From positions 2,046,001 to 2,110,000 of the forward strand of contig OZ250151.1 in the NCBI GenBank assembly GCA_965237725.1: a DNA stretch of 64,000 nucleotides, given 5' to 3'. The DNA is from G965237725 sp965237725 (GTDB taxonomy: Bacteria > Pseudomonadota > Gammaproteobacteria > Arenicellales > Poriferihabitantaceae). Both the position numbers and the translations under genes were made by a program. Position 1 is the stretch's first letter. Each line of letters starts with the position of its first letter. A model generated the notes under the pieces. That model did not search any database, was not told where the DNA came from, and saw nothing but the letters and a program-made list of their open reading frames with translations. Positions 1 through 8,580 of this stretch are shown here, one piece after another.

Positions 1-143
1 TGGGCGTATTGGTTGCAGAATTTGCCAAAGATGCGGTATTGCGAGCACGGTTGCACGATGCTGATGAACCCCTCGACAATAGTATGTCGATCAAAGATGC
101 CAAGTTGGTGCAAATGGATGCATTGCAAATCTATGCTGAATGA
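1..143 (+). CDS. Monooxygenase hydroxylase gamma subunit (TmoB-like), C-terminal fragment
   Basis: The reading frame is open from the window edge to TGA at 141-143 and gives about 46 C-terminal residues. The pattern R-x-R-x-H, then a short acidic loop and a Met-Ser-Ile segment, lines up by eye with the end of the small TmoB gamma subunit of toluene 4-monooxygenase. In tmoABCDEF operons this gene sits directly before the Rieske ferredoxin, as it does here (18 bp to the ATG at 162). The gamma subunit is part of the (alpha-beta-gamma)2 hydroxylase that carries the diiron site in alpha. The alpha gene should lie to the left, outside the window. The fragment is short, so the call depends largely on its neighbours. 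Confidence 0.6.
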   Translation, partial: GVLVAEFAKDAVLRARLHDADEPLDNSMSIKDAKLVQMDALQIYAE

Positions 144-161
144 AATTGGGAATTGAACGTT

Positions 162-494
162 ATGGATGCGGCGTTGGAATTTCAAAAAGTCTGTGAAGTC
201 GATGATGTGTGGGAAGGAGAAATGGAGGTATTTGAGGTTGGTGATCGTAGCGTGCTCATCGTCCATAGCCCAGGAGAAATTTATAAAGCTTATCATCCCA
301 TTTGCCCCCATCAGGAACACCCCTTGATCGAAGGGGATCTCGACGAATGTGTTCTAACGTGTTCCGCCCACCTTTGGGAATTTGATGTGGTTACTGGTGA
401 AGGCGTAAATCCAACGGGGACGTCACTGATCAACTACGAACTGAAAACCGAAGACGATGTCATTTGGGTTGCTTTTCCGCCTATATCTCCCTAA
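162..494 (+). CDS. tmoC: Rieske-type [2Fe-2S] ferredoxin of a four-component monooxygenase
   Basis: This 110-residue protein carries the Rieske ligands as C-P-H-Q and, about 16 residues on, C-S-A-H-L-W, the spacing of T4moC-type ferredoxins. It passes electrons from an NADH reductase to the diiron hydroxylase. Length and sequence fit TmoC closely along the whole chain. I start at ATG 162 because GGGA lies about 10 bases upstream; a TTG at 153 would add three residues and is less likely. It lies between the gamma subunit and the effector gene, the canonical tmo order. No reductase (TmoF) gene follows in the window. Confidence 0.92.
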   Translation: MDAALEFQKVCEVDDVWEGEMEVFEVGDRSVLIVHSPGEIYKAYHPICPHQEHPLIEGDLDECVLTCSAHLWEFDVVTGEGVNPTGTSLINYELKTEDDVIWVAFPPISP

Positions 495-539
495 ATCCCA
501 ATGAACCTGAACCGAACAATAATTTAATGATTTAAAAAC

Positions 540-842
540 ATGGCCAATCCCCAAAAGAACCGATTCGTCGGACCCGTAATAAAAAATAGCGAAATCGGCG
601 ATGCGGTGCTTGAAGCCATTTACGAGGACAACGAAGGACGAAAAATTGAAGTCGAAGAACATGCTTCTTACATGCGCATAAAAGTCGAAAAAGAATGTGT
701 GATTAGATTTGATACGGTTTCGGATATGTTAGGGCGAGACGTTAGTCGGGGAGATATCGAATCCAATATGCCATCCCTCGAAGGATTTATTCGTGTGGAT
801 TCCGAAAAAATGCGCTTCCTCGCTACACCGGACGGAGAATAA
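540..842 (+). CDS. tmoD: Monooxygenase effector (MmoB/DmpM/TmoD family)
   Basis: This is a 100-residue, cofactor-free coupling protein. V-G-P-V-I near the N-terminus, the central E-D-N-x-G-R-K-I-E-V segment and the later L-G-R-D motif match the TmoD/MmoB/DmpM family over its full length. Such proteins bind the hydroxylase, reshape the diiron active-site channel and tune coupling and regiospecificity. It sits 45 bp after the ferredoxin gene and 35 bp before the beta subunit, in canonical tmo order. The substrate cannot be read from this subunit; toluene, other aromatics and short alkenes such as isoprene are all used by relatives. Confidence 0.92.
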   Translation: MANPQKNRFVGPVIKNSEIGDAVLEAIYEDNEGRKIEVEEHASYMRIKVEKECVIRFDTVSDMLGRDVSRGDIESNMPSLEGFIRVDSEKMRFLATPDGE

Positions 843-877
843 ATTAACCAGTAAACCGAATTTACGAGTACATCAAT

Positions 878-1864
878 ATGACTGTCAAAATAACTGGAAT
901 GAAAACCTGGAGCAAGCTGGCGAAGAACAAGCGCCGCCCCAGTGAATATGAAATTGTGACCACCAATCTGCAAACCAGAAACAGGCATCGTGACTCAGCT
1001 TATGAACTATCTCCAGCGCCTGATCTGGCGATGAATGAATGGTATCGCAAAAATGTTTTCGACAGCCCATTGCAGCACGATGACTGGGAAGAGTATCGCG
1101 ACCCCGACGCATTAATTTATCGCGTCTACACCCGTTCCCAGGACAGTCAGGAAGAATACATCGATGGATTATTGAATGAACACAATGAAATTGGCCACGA
1201 TGCTGACTTGCAGCCCGAGTGGCTGAACACCATGGAAAAACTGTATACGCCAAGACGCTATCTACAAACCACAATGCAAATGTGTGCGTCGTATCTTTTA
1301 CAGATCGCGCCGGCCAGCACCATAACAGCCTGCGCTGGATTTCAGGAGGGGGATGAATTTCGCTGGTTACAACGTATAGCCTATCGAACTCAGGAACTTA
1401 AAATAGCACATCCGAAACGCGGCTTTGGTAAAAACGAGCGAGACCTTTGGGAGAACGAACCCGCCTTGCAGGGCTTGCGCGAATTAATGGAAAAAGCATT
1501 AATCGCCTACGACTTTGGCGAATGTTTTGTTGCTGTCAACTTGGTAGCCAAACCCGCTGTAGATGAAACATTGCGAGAACTCGGTACTACAGCTCGCCGA
1601 TTTAGCGATCCTCTGCTTGCGGCATTGGCGGACAATCAGCTACGCGACAGCGACCGCTCTCGACGATGGAGCGCTGAACTGGTGAAATTTTGCACCGACG
1701 CCAAAGTAGAAAATAAATCCGTTATAAAAGGTTGGATAGATAAATGGACCCCACTGGCCACAAAAGCAATATCAGCTTATTGCCAGGCGCTGCCAGAAAG
1801 TGACGACGCGGGGGATGCGGCGATTTCGCGATTGCAAGCTTACCATCGCAGCTTAGAAATCTAA
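878..1864 (+). CDS. tmoE: Diiron monooxygenase hydroxylase beta subunit (TmoE-like)
   Basis: The 328 residues match the beta subunit of toluene/alkene monooxygenase hydroxylases in length and pattern: M-K-T-W-S-K-L near the start, P-S-E-Y-E-I-V, the P-R-R-Y-L and A-P-A-S-T-I segments, and a late G-W-I-D-K-W. The beta subunit is a ferritin-like helical scaffold that lost the metal ligands; it dimerises with alpha. It completes a B-C-D-E run typical of group 2 soluble diiron monooxygenases. Where tmoF is expected there is instead a triple-RidA gene 35 bp downstream. Confidence 0.92.
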   Translation: MTVKITGMKTWSKLAKNKRRPSEYEIVTTNLQTRNRHRDSAYELSPAPDLAMNEWYRKNVFDSPLQHDDWEEYRDPDALIYRVYTRSQDSQEEYIDGLLNEHNEIGHDADLQPEWLNTMEKLYTPRRYLQTTMQMCASYLLQIAPASTITACAGFQEGDEFRWLQRIAYRTQELKIAHPKRGFGKNERDLWENEPALQGLRELMEKALIAYDFGECFVAVNLVAKPAVDETLRELGTTARRFSDPLLAALADNQLRDSDRSRRWSAELVKFCTDAKVENKSVIKGWIDKWTPLATKAISAYCQALPESDDAGDAAISRLQAYHRSLEI

Positions 1865-1899
1865 GGGACTGCAATTAGCCATTTACTGATCGGGATGTC

Positions 1900-3135
1900 A
1901 TGACAAAGGAAATCTATTATCCTGATGCAAACGCCTGGCATTGGAGAAACCAAACGCCTTTCGCTCAGATCGTAGTGGTTGATGATCAGGTATTTATCAG
2001 TGGTCAGCAGACCCTGGATAGCAATGGCGCGGTTGTAACTCCTGGTGACATTGCTACCCAGACGCGTAATGTCTTCGAAAATATGAAACGAAGTCTGGAT
2101 CAGGTTGATCTGGCATTAAGTGATCTGGTTCGACTAAATACTTATTATGTCTTTGATGGCGACGATGAAGACGCCACCCAGTATTGGGAAGATATGACCC
2201 GAGTGCGGTTGGAATATTTCCCAGACCCTGGGCCCGCAGCCACTGCGGTGCGGATCAAAGGCATGCCCTACAAAGGGCAGTTGATTCAAATTGACGGCAT
2301 GGCGCTTCAAGGAGAATCCAGGGCTAACCGCCAACGCATCATGCCCAAGGGGAGCTGGGACTGGAGTATTGCAGTGCCGCTTTCCCAGGGCTGGAAAATT
2401 GGCGATCGAATATTTGTTGGCGGTCAAATTTCTGCAGACGCAAAAGGTGAATCTGTGCATGTGGGTGATCTCGATGCCCAGACACGAAATATCTACAGTT
2501 ATATTGGCAGTGTACTATCCGAGGCCGGGTCATCGTTTAAAGATGTTGTACATATCAAAGTCTGTTTTAAATATGACAGCCAGGACCCAGACAGTGGTAT
2601 TGCATTTGCCGATCGCATTATGGAAATCTCCAAAGAAGTTATTGACGGCCCTGCGCCAACTCTAACCGCCTTTGGGGTCGATTTGCTTTATCCAGGCCTG
2701 GATCTGGAAATTGATGCTATGGCCATCGTTGATCCAAACAGACAAATCCTAAGTGCCGATATTGCGGGCCAGTACCAACCCGAAGAATTCTCTCAGGGTA
2801 TAAGCGCATTGGGAGAAATTTACGTGGCAGGCCAAACTGCCCTGGCCGGTGATGGCGAAGCGCTTTCAAAAGGGAATTTCAGCGCGCAGTGCAAGGAAGT
2901 ATTTGAACGTCTGGGAAAAGTACTCGGGAAAGACAATGCTGATCCCAATGACATCGTAAAACTAAATTTGTTTATTGTCGGCAACGACGAGAAAATTGAA
3001 GATTATTTTCATACCGCATGTGAATTGTGGGCAGAGCTGTTTCCTCATAGTCATCCTGGGATGACGGCGGTACGGGTCCATGAACTTGCCAGACCAGACC
3101 TTTTAATTCAAGCGGATTGTATTGCGATTAAGTAA
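1900..3135 (+). CDS. Triple RidA/YjgF-domain fusion protein
   Basis: This 411-residue protein consists of three consecutive RidA-like domains at about 1-135, 145-280 and 285-411. Each has an I-S-G-Q, V-G-G-Q or V-A-G-Q strand, a T-R-N or C-K-E helix and a final I-D/A-D beta strand. RidA is normally a homotrimer of about 130-residue subunits with active sites at the interfaces, so this chain could fold as a one-polypeptide pseudo-trimer (inference). By eye, the arginine that defines imine-hydrolysing RidA (Arg105 in E. coli) is replaced in all three domains: Gly, Leu and Glu sit at the equivalent place. Classical 2-aminoacrylate deaminase activity is therefore doubtful. It follows tmoE by 35 bp and is probably co-transcribed. 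Confidence 0.85.
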   Translation: MTKEIYYPDANAWHWRNQTPFAQIVVVDDQVFISGQQTLDSNGAVVTPGDIATQTRNVFENMKRSLDQVDLALSDLVRLNTYYVFDGDDEDATQYWEDMTRVRLEYFPDPGPAATAVRIKGMPYKGQLIQIDGMALQGESRANRQRIMPKGSWDWSIAVPLSQGWKIGDRIFVGGQISADAKGESVHVGDLDAQTRNIYSYIGSVLSEAGSSFKDVVHIKVCFKYDSQDPDSGIAFADRIMEISKEVIDGPAPTLTAFGVDLLYPGLDLEIDAMAIVDPNRQILSADIAGQYQPEEFSQGISALGEIYVAGQTALAGDGEALSKGNFSAQCKEVFERLGKVLGKDNADPNDIVKLNLFIVGNDEKIEDYFHTACELWAELFPHSHPGMTAVRVHELARPDLLIQADCIAIK

Positions 3136-3176
3136 TCGATCCGTGTCATAAATAATATATTGAACAGGAGAATATT

Positions 3177-4082
3177 ATGATTAGTAACCCAGTACCCTGG
3201 CCCAATGGCGCAAAAGTCGCCTGCGCCATCACCTTTGATATCGACACCGACAGCATCTTGCACCTGGAACATCGCGAGCGAGCGCCGACCATGCTCTCTA
3301 CGATGTCATGGTTAAAGTATGATGAAATTGCCATTCCGAGATTGGTTGAGTTGTATGCACGCTACGAAATCAAACAGACTTTTTTCTACCCTGCCTGGTG
3401 CATGGAACGTTATCCACATCTGGTTGATATCATCCTGAAAGGCGGCCACGAAATTGCCGCCCATGGCTATTTACATGAAAACCCCAATAAACTCAGTGCG
3501 GAAGATGAGCTCTATTGGTTCGAACGCCAGATTGCAGTAATCGAAAAAATGACGGGCAAGCGACCCCGAGGCTGGCGTGCACCATTGTACAATTATTCCA
3601 AACACTCCATTGATTACATGATTGAGCAGGGATTTATGTATGACGCCAGTTTAATGGGTGACGATGTACCTTATATCCTTAAAACCAAAAAAGGTTCGGT
3701 AATCGAATTACCCAGCCATTGGGGGATGGATGACTGGCCTCATTACACCCATGCTCCAGACATGCATTATATGATGCCAATCAAATCTCCAGACGAAGCT
3801 ATGAATGTATTCATGTCAGAGTTCGAAGCGATGTATAAGAACAGCGGACTGTGGGTCGCCGTATGGCATCCATTCGTATCAGGTCGTCTGGCCCGTTGCG
3901 AACGCATAGGACAGATGATCGAGGAAATGCAAAATCGCGGTGGTGTATGGTTTGCAACCATGGAAGAAATTGCTACTCACATTCAAGCCTGCATCGACGA
4001 TGGCTCGTGGACACCGAGAGTGGATAATCTCCCCTATTACGATGGCCCAATTCCGGAATTGAACGACGCCGGCCTGGCTTAA
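3177..4082 (+). CDS. CE4-family polysaccharide deacetylase (PgdA/PuuE-like)
   Basis: This 301-residue cytosolic protein (no signal peptide) has the NodB fold. F-D-I-D at 20-23 supplies the catalytic and metal-binding Asp, and H-E-I-A-A-H at 91-96 the metal His pair. R-A-P-L-Y follows, and the late W-H-P-F supplies the general-acid His. The S-H-W-G-M-D-D segment resembles Helicobacter pylori PgdA and PuuE allantoinase-like enzymes, which act on N-acyl or cyclic amide substrates in the cytoplasm. AGGAGA sits 6 bases before the ATG. It is 41 bp downstream of the triple-RidA gene, so the two likely share a nitrogen-compound pathway (inference). Confidence 0.85.
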   Translation: MISNPVPWPNGAKVACAITFDIDTDSILHLEHRERAPTMLSTMSWLKYDEIAIPRLVELYARYEIKQTFFYPAWCMERYPHLVDIILKGGHEIAAHGYLHENPNKLSAEDELYWFERQIAVIEKMTGKRPRGWRAPLYNYSKHSIDYMIEQGFMYDASLMGDDVPYILKTKKGSVIELPSHWGMDDWPHYTHAPDMHYMMPIKSPDEAMNVFMSEFEAMYKNSGLWVAVWHPFVSGRLARCERIGQMIEEMQNRGGVWFATMEEIATHIQACIDDGSWTPRVDNLPYYDGPIPELNDAGLA

Positions 4083-4097
4083 TCCTCTGGCCTAACC

Positions 4098-4154
4098 TTA
4101 AGCGCTACGGGGAGGGCCAAGGCCATAGAAGTGGGGGCCTGCCCGTAGCCTTAA
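4098..4154. terminator. Bidirectional hairpin terminator
   Basis: Arms at 4098-4118 and 4136-4154 are complementary with few mismatches, both containing CTACGGG/CCCGTAG and ending in TTAA. It lies between the convergent deacetylase and small secreted-protein genes, so it can serve both strands. Confidence 0.65.
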
Positions 4155-4171
4155 TTTGACTGACGTGCTGA

Positions 4172-4465
4172 TTAGTAGTCACATTCTAGCTCGTCCTCGT
4201 CGTGAGGCTTGAATACCACTTTGCGCGGCATGGCCAGGCGCCCAACCCCAAAAAACCCACCCACGGAAAACTCGGCGTCGAGATATTTGGTAATGGAGCC
4301 ATCTTCATGTTTGCAGTCCAGCTCCATTAGATAGAATGCCTTTTCGCCGCCGCCGGTTGAGAACTCGGAAGATATAATCTCGCAGCCTTGTGGATAGAGG
4401 CAAATATTCTCTGCATTTGCCGCGGTTGAAAATAACAACAAAAACGATATTAAAAGTAACTTCAT
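4172..4465 (-). CDS. Small secreted protein of unknown function
   Basis: The 97-residue product opens with a classical Sec signal peptide: M-K-L, a run of Leu/Ile/Phe, then A-A-N-A-E with cleavage expected after Ala18. The mature part has four Cys (in C-L-Y-P-Q-G-C, L-D-C and the final E-C-D-Y), which suggests disulfides in the periplasm. No family is recognised. It is transcribed away from the MORN-repeat gene at 4607. Confidence 0.6.
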   Translation of the reverse strand: MKLLLISFLLLFSTAANAENICLYPQGCEIISSEFSTGGGEKAFYLMELDCKHEDGSITKYLDAEFSVGGFFGVGRLAMPRKVVFKPHDEDELECDY

Positions 4466-4606
4466 GATTAAATCCTGTTGAAAAATAAATTATATGATTA
4501 CGTATAGATCGGGTAGGTATAGTTTAAGTCCGAATAAAATCTAACATATAATTGAATTTTTAAATTCTGAATTTAAAGGAGCCTCTGATTAAGTCGTGGT
4601 TAAGAC

Positions 4607-5233
4607 ATGATGCATTTTTTTAGAACACTCATTCTGATTGCAGCGATAGTTTCATCTTTGAACAGCCACGCTGGGGAATGGTTTACTACGCCAAGTGGCT
4701 GCCAGGTCTGGAATGATTTACCCAATCCAGACGAAGTGGTCACCTGGTCTGGGGGTTGTGAAAATGGCAAAGCCAGCGGTGAAGGCAACCTGGTCTGGAC
4801 ATATTTTGACGCTGATGGAAACTCCATATCTTCGTACTATCAGGGGCCCATGCTGGGCGGCAACGAACATGGCAAAGGCGCTTACTTTTGGGCCGATGGC
4901 GATCGATACCAGGGTGAGTTTGTAAACGGCAGTCCCCATGGCTATGGAACTTACTATTTCTCAAATGGTGATCGATACAACGGTCAGTGGGAAAATGGCA
5001 GCCATCATGGACAAGGGACCTATTATCATAATGATGGTAGCCGCCATCAGGGGAATTTCAAAAACGGCAGCCGTCACGGCCAGGGGATTTTTTACGATTC
5101 TGATGACAGCCAAAAGGAGGGTATTTTCCAGAATAATATAATCTGGAAAGGCTGGGTTTATTTCCCTGGAGGTAAATCATGTGAGGTCGATAATGGTCAG
5201 TTTGTTGTAACTGGCTGCTTTAGTTCCCAATGA
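4607..5233 (+). CDS. Exported MORN-repeat protein
   Basis: A signal peptide of about 22 residues ends at S-H-A-G. From about residue 75 to 185 there are four to five MORN repeats of 23 residues with the pattern G-x-x-H-G-x-G-x-Y-x-x-x-D-G-x-x-Y-x-G-x-F/W-x-x-G. MORN repeats form elongated beta-hairpin solenoids that act as scaffolds or surface-binding modules. The protein (208 residues) has six Cys, mostly outside the repeats. It is most likely periplasmic or surface-exposed. No enzyme domain is present and the partner is unknown. Confidence 0.8.
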   Translation: MMHFFRTLILIAAIVSSLNSHAGEWFTTPSGCQVWNDLPNPDEVVTWSGGCENGKASGEGNLVWTYFDADGNSISSYYQGPMLGGNEHGKGAYFWADGDRYQGEFVNGSPHGYGTYYFSNGDRYNGQWENGSHHGQGTYYHNDGSRHQGNFKNGSRHGQGIFYDSDDSQKEGIFQNNIIWKGWVYFPGGKSCEVDNGQFVVTGCFSSQ

Positions 5234-5396
5234 AGTTTTCAGCCGTTTTAGATCGTTATCCAGACGACTCAGGGCGTCTAGATGAGATATAAATTAGCAA
5301 GAATAACAAAGAATAATTCCCGCAGATTGTGTTTGGCGAAATTTAATCTGTTAAGGTTTATACATGCGAAATTTAATAAATTTTCAGGAGTGAAAT

Positions 5397-6059
5397 ATGA
5401 AAAGCAATGAACTGAAGCTCGCTTCTATAATAGTTGTAAGTCTGTTATTGGTGTCCATAGCGATATTCAACGTAATCCAGCCCGCCCACGCCATTGGTGA
5501 TGGCAAGACCCAATTCAAACGTATTCCGTTGCAGTATATTGCCGCGTTGGGTGATCCCACAGCCTCCGCCGGGGTTGGCGCCGATGCCTGGGGAATCTGG
5601 ACCATAGACCCAGGTCCTCGAGGTGTGCGCCTGAAAAACTTTGAGCAATTGCAATCAAGCGGTGGGGTTGCCCCGGCAAAATGGAAATTTGATTCAAAGG
5701 ACTGGTGGCTTGAAGAAAATGGTTTGATTATGGAACAACCAAATTTTCCGGTTCCTCCTGGTAAATACGTCGTGACCGGGGGACGTGAAATGGCTGCGGT
5801 TTTAACCATTTTTCCCACAGACGAAAGTGGCGATCAACGCTGGCATCTTGACGACGGTGCAAAACTTTATGACGTTACCCATTTGCCCTGCCGATCCGCT
5901 CGCTACATACCCATGACTGCTGAAGATTTATGCTCACCCGCTATGGCCCAGCAGTCCGAATTTCCGGTCACCCCGGGCGGACCAATGCCTGCGGTAGCAG
6001 GCTGCCACAAACAGGACTATGCTGTGCTTTTTGTGGTTGGTGTTGCAATTGAAGATTAA
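5397..6059 (+). CDS. Secreted protein of unknown function (220 aa)
   Basis: AGGAGTG lies 6 bases before the ATG. The N-terminus has a charged start, a hydrophobic stretch (about residues 10-27) and P-A-H-A, a Sec signal peptide with cleavage near residue 32. The mature protein carries G-I-W-T-I-D-P-G-P-R-G, W-W-L-E-E-N-G and a final V-L-F-V-V-G-V segment, with four Cys in the C-terminal third. I do not recognise the family. It is flanked by MORN and aminotransferase genes on the same strand but has its own leader region. Confidence 0.6.
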   Translation: MKSNELKLASIIVVSLLLVSIAIFNVIQPAHAIGDGKTQFKRIPLQYIAALGDPTASAGVGADAWGIWTIDPGPRGVRLKNFEQLQSSGGVAPAKWKFDSKDWWLEENGLIMEQPNFPVPPGKYVVTGGREMAAVLTIFPTDESGDQRWHLDDGAKLYDVTHLPCRSARYIPMTAEDLCSPAMAQQSEFPVTPGGPMPAVAGCHKQDYAVLFVVGVAIED

Positions 6060-6116
6060 TTTTCAGAGATCTCGCGGCAGGGTAAATTTTTAATCGCCAC
6101 GACAACAATAGGGAAT

Positions 6117-7262
6117 ATGAACTGCCTGGCCAAACCTGAAGACTTCCCGCTTACTGAGACCTGGTCATACTTAAATGCGGCCAATGTGGGGTTGATGCCC
6201 AGAAGCGCTGCGACGGTAATGACCGACTGGCAAACCGATGTGGCGTTAAATGGCAGTAATAATTTTAATGACCACGAAGAAGATACCGCCTTTGATGGTC
6301 TACGGGTTCAGGGCGCGAGGTTATTTAACTGCAAGGCTGAGGATATTGCTGGAGGTTCAAGTTGCACCGAGCTTTTAAGTTCGGTGGCCTGGGGAATAAT
6401 GCCGAAACAACATGAAAATGTAGTGAGCACCGAAATTGTATTTCCAAGCACCGTATATCCTTTCAAACGGGTTTCCCACCACACCGGCTGCGAAATTCGG
6501 CTTGCAAAAGGAAATGACGGGTACACCGATGTAAATGAAATCGCGAAACTCATCGATAAAAATACCGCCGTAGTCACGATCTCCCATGCGGAATACACCG
6601 GTGGGCAACTTTACGATCTGCGGCAACTCGCTGATGCCGCCCATGCCCATGAAGCTTTGTTAGTGGTGGATGCCACCCAAAGTGCCGGCGCCATCCCTAT
6701 CGATGCCCCTGCGTCCGCAGCAGATGTAATTATTGCCGGTTCATATAAATGGCTATGCGGGCCATTTGGCGCTGCGGTTATGTATCTCGCCCCAGCGCTT
6801 CAAAACAAACTCGAGCCCGGCTTTATTGGCTTTAGAAGTCATGAAAACATGTGGGAACTCAGTCCAGAACGGTTGGTGTATCCCAATCAAGCCAAACGCT
6901 TTGAATCGAGCACCATGGCCTTTGGCTGTATAAAGGGGTTGGAGAAATCCATGGAATATCTGCTTGATATCGGCATCGAACAAATCCATTCCCATAATAT
7001 GGCATTGGCCGATCAACTGGTGGAAGGCCTTAAACATCTTGGGGTGAAAATAGTCTCGCCGCTTAATCTTGCTGAAAGAACATCCATCATCACCTGCAAG
7101 ATCAACGGTTTTGATCCTGCAGATATTGTTGCAGGGCTGAAGCAACGAAATGTGGTTGCCCACAAAAGGCAGGAGTATGTTCGATTTGCTCCACATTTTT
7201 ACAATGGGAAATCAGACATCGATACCGCCCTGGCCGAACTTGAGACATTAGTTAACAGCTAG
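6117..7262 (+). CDS. Class V (PLP) aminotransferase, cysteine desulfurase-like
   Basis: The 381-residue protein has the fold-type I PLP signature. Asp185 in V-V-D-A-T-Q-S-A-G contacts the pyridine nitrogen, and Lys211 in G-S-Y-K-W-L is the Schiff-base lysine. H-A-E-Y-T-G-G precedes them. The pattern is that of the isopenicillin-N epimerase/EgtE/NifS-like subgroup. No desulfurase active-site Cys loop is evident, so lyase or epimerase chemistry is as likely as desulfuration. AGGGAA precedes the start. The gene is single, with no pathway partners nearby. Confidence 0.8.
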   Translation: MNCLAKPEDFPLTETWSYLNAANVGLMPRSAATVMTDWQTDVALNGSNNFNDHEEDTAFDGLRVQGARLFNCKAEDIAGGSSCTELLSSVAWGIMPKQHENVVSTEIVFPSTVYPFKRVSHHTGCEIRLAKGNDGYTDVNEIAKLIDKNTAVVTISHAEYTGGQLYDLRQLADAAHAHEALLVVDATQSAGAIPIDAPASAADVIIAGSYKWLCGPFGAAVMYLAPALQNKLEPGFIGFRSHENMWELSPERLVYPNQAKRFESSTMAFGCIKGLEKSMEYLLDIGIEQIHSHNMALADQLVEGLKHLGVKIVSPLNLAERTSIITCKINGFDPADIVAGLKQRNVVAHKRQEYVRFAPHFYNGKSDIDTALAELETLVNS

Positions 7263-7313
7263 GGTTTCCGTGGTTTTCGGCACCAGGCAAATTGTGGACT
7301 ATAATGTCAAGCT

Positions 7314-8456
7314 ATGGATGATTCATTTTATGATAGCTTAAAGGTAGTCGATAATTTCGCCAAAGTCAGTGACTCGAATTTTTATCGATCAGCCCCCAGG
7401 GACTGGTGGGTATTAATTACCGACATTCGGGGTTCTACTAAAGCCATAGAAGCGGGGCGCTACAAGGATGTCAACCAGCTTGGCGTGGCGACTATTATTT
7501 TTGTTAAAAACCTTCTGCAAACCGACAAATTTTTATACGTGTTTGGCGGTGATGGTGCCACCCTGGTATTGTCAGATGATCAGTATCAAAAAATTGTTTC
7601 CGAGCTCGACAAGCTGGAACATCTGGCAAACAACAGATTTAAGCTTGATCTGAGGGTGGGCGCGGTTCGAGTTGAGGAAGTGATTGAGGAAGGAATCGAA
7701 CTCGACGTCGCACTTCTGAAAATTAACCCAAATCAGAACATGGCAGTTTTTCTGGGTGGCGGACTTTCCAGGGCGGAGGACATTGTTAAATCCCGAGAAT
7801 ACTCGGAGAAACCGGTCACGAACAAAAACGATCCGTCTTTGGATGGACTGTCCTGTCGTTGGCAACCATTGCCCGCGAAAAACGGACAAATTGTATCTTT
7901 GCTTATTGCAAGCCAAGTGTCATCAAAAGCAGCCCATGTCTACGCCGAAGTAATATCCAAACTCAATGATATTTTTGGCGGCGACATTGATAATGCCAAT
8001 CCGGTTAACATTCATCAGGGCAGTTACAAGGGTTTAGCGCGACTACTCTCGGATGAGGCAAAGCTACACTTTCACCTTTTGAGTGCCAGCTACGTCAAAC
8101 GATGCCTGGAAATTTTAATATGCGTGTTGTGTTTCAAACTTGGCCTGCCGCTGTTCCAGAAAGAAAACTATGTATCTGCAATCCCTGGCCATAGTGATTT
8201 CAAAAAAGTTGATGATATTTTGAGAATGGTACTCGACGGCAGTGCTTCACAAATCATTGCGCTGGAATCTGTGCTTGATGATTTACACCAGCAGAAGAAA
8301 ATATATTATGGAATTTACAAGAGTTCATCCGCGTTAATGACCTGCATGGTGGAAGGCCTTGCAGACGGCGAACATTTTCATTTTATTGATGGCAGTGACG
8401 GCGGCTACGCCATGGCAGCCAAACAAATGAAAGCGCAAATTTCTTCAATATCTTGA
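7314..8456 (+). CDS. DUF3095-family protein (cyclase-like fold)
   Basis: The 380-residue soluble protein begins with the W-W-V-L-I-T-D-I-R-G-S-T segment, followed by F-G-G-D-G-A-T. These are hallmarks of DUF3095 proteins, which resemble class III nucleotide cyclases: the Asp of T-D-I-R and the G-G-D-G turn correspond to the metal-binding region. Whether it makes a cyclic nucleotide is not known. The C-terminal half (A-K-L-H-F-H onwards) is the family's own extension. It converges with the FG-GAP gene at 8581 across a hairpin. Confidence 0.7.
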   Translation: MDDSFYDSLKVVDNFAKVSDSNFYRSAPRDWWVLITDIRGSTKAIEAGRYKDVNQLGVATIIFVKNLLQTDKFLYVFGGDGATLVLSDDQYQKIVSELDKLEHLANNRFKLDLRVGAVRVEEVIEEGIELDVALLKINPNQNMAVFLGGGLSRAEDIVKSREYSEKPVTNKNDPSLDGLSCRWQPLPAKNGQIVSLLIASQVSSKAAHVYAEVISKLNDIFGGDIDNANPVNIHQGSYKGLARLLSDEAKLHFHLLSASYVKRCLEILICVLCFKLGLPLFQKENYVSAIPGHSDFKKVDDILRMVLDGSASQIIALESVLDDLHQQKKIYYGIYKSSSALMTCMVEGLADGEHFHFIDGSDGGYAMAAKQMKAQISSIS

Positions 8457-8482
8457 TTGGGATGTTGTGGGGGATTCAGACG

Positions 8483-8531
8483 GTTTGCAAAACTCGAAGA
8501 GTGATGAAAAACCTTCTCGTAGTTTGCAAAC
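8483..8531. terminator. Hairpin between convergent genes
   Basis: GTTTGCAA-AACTCGAAGAG (8483-8501) and CTTCTCGT-AGTTTGCAAAC (8513-8531) form a long, slightly interrupted stem. It lies between the stops of the DUF3095 and FG-GAP genes, as expected for a shared terminator. Confidence 0.5.
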
Positions 8532-8580
8532 AGGCTTGCACAATTAGGCACCCAGAAGGTCAATCGAATTAAGTTCTGAT

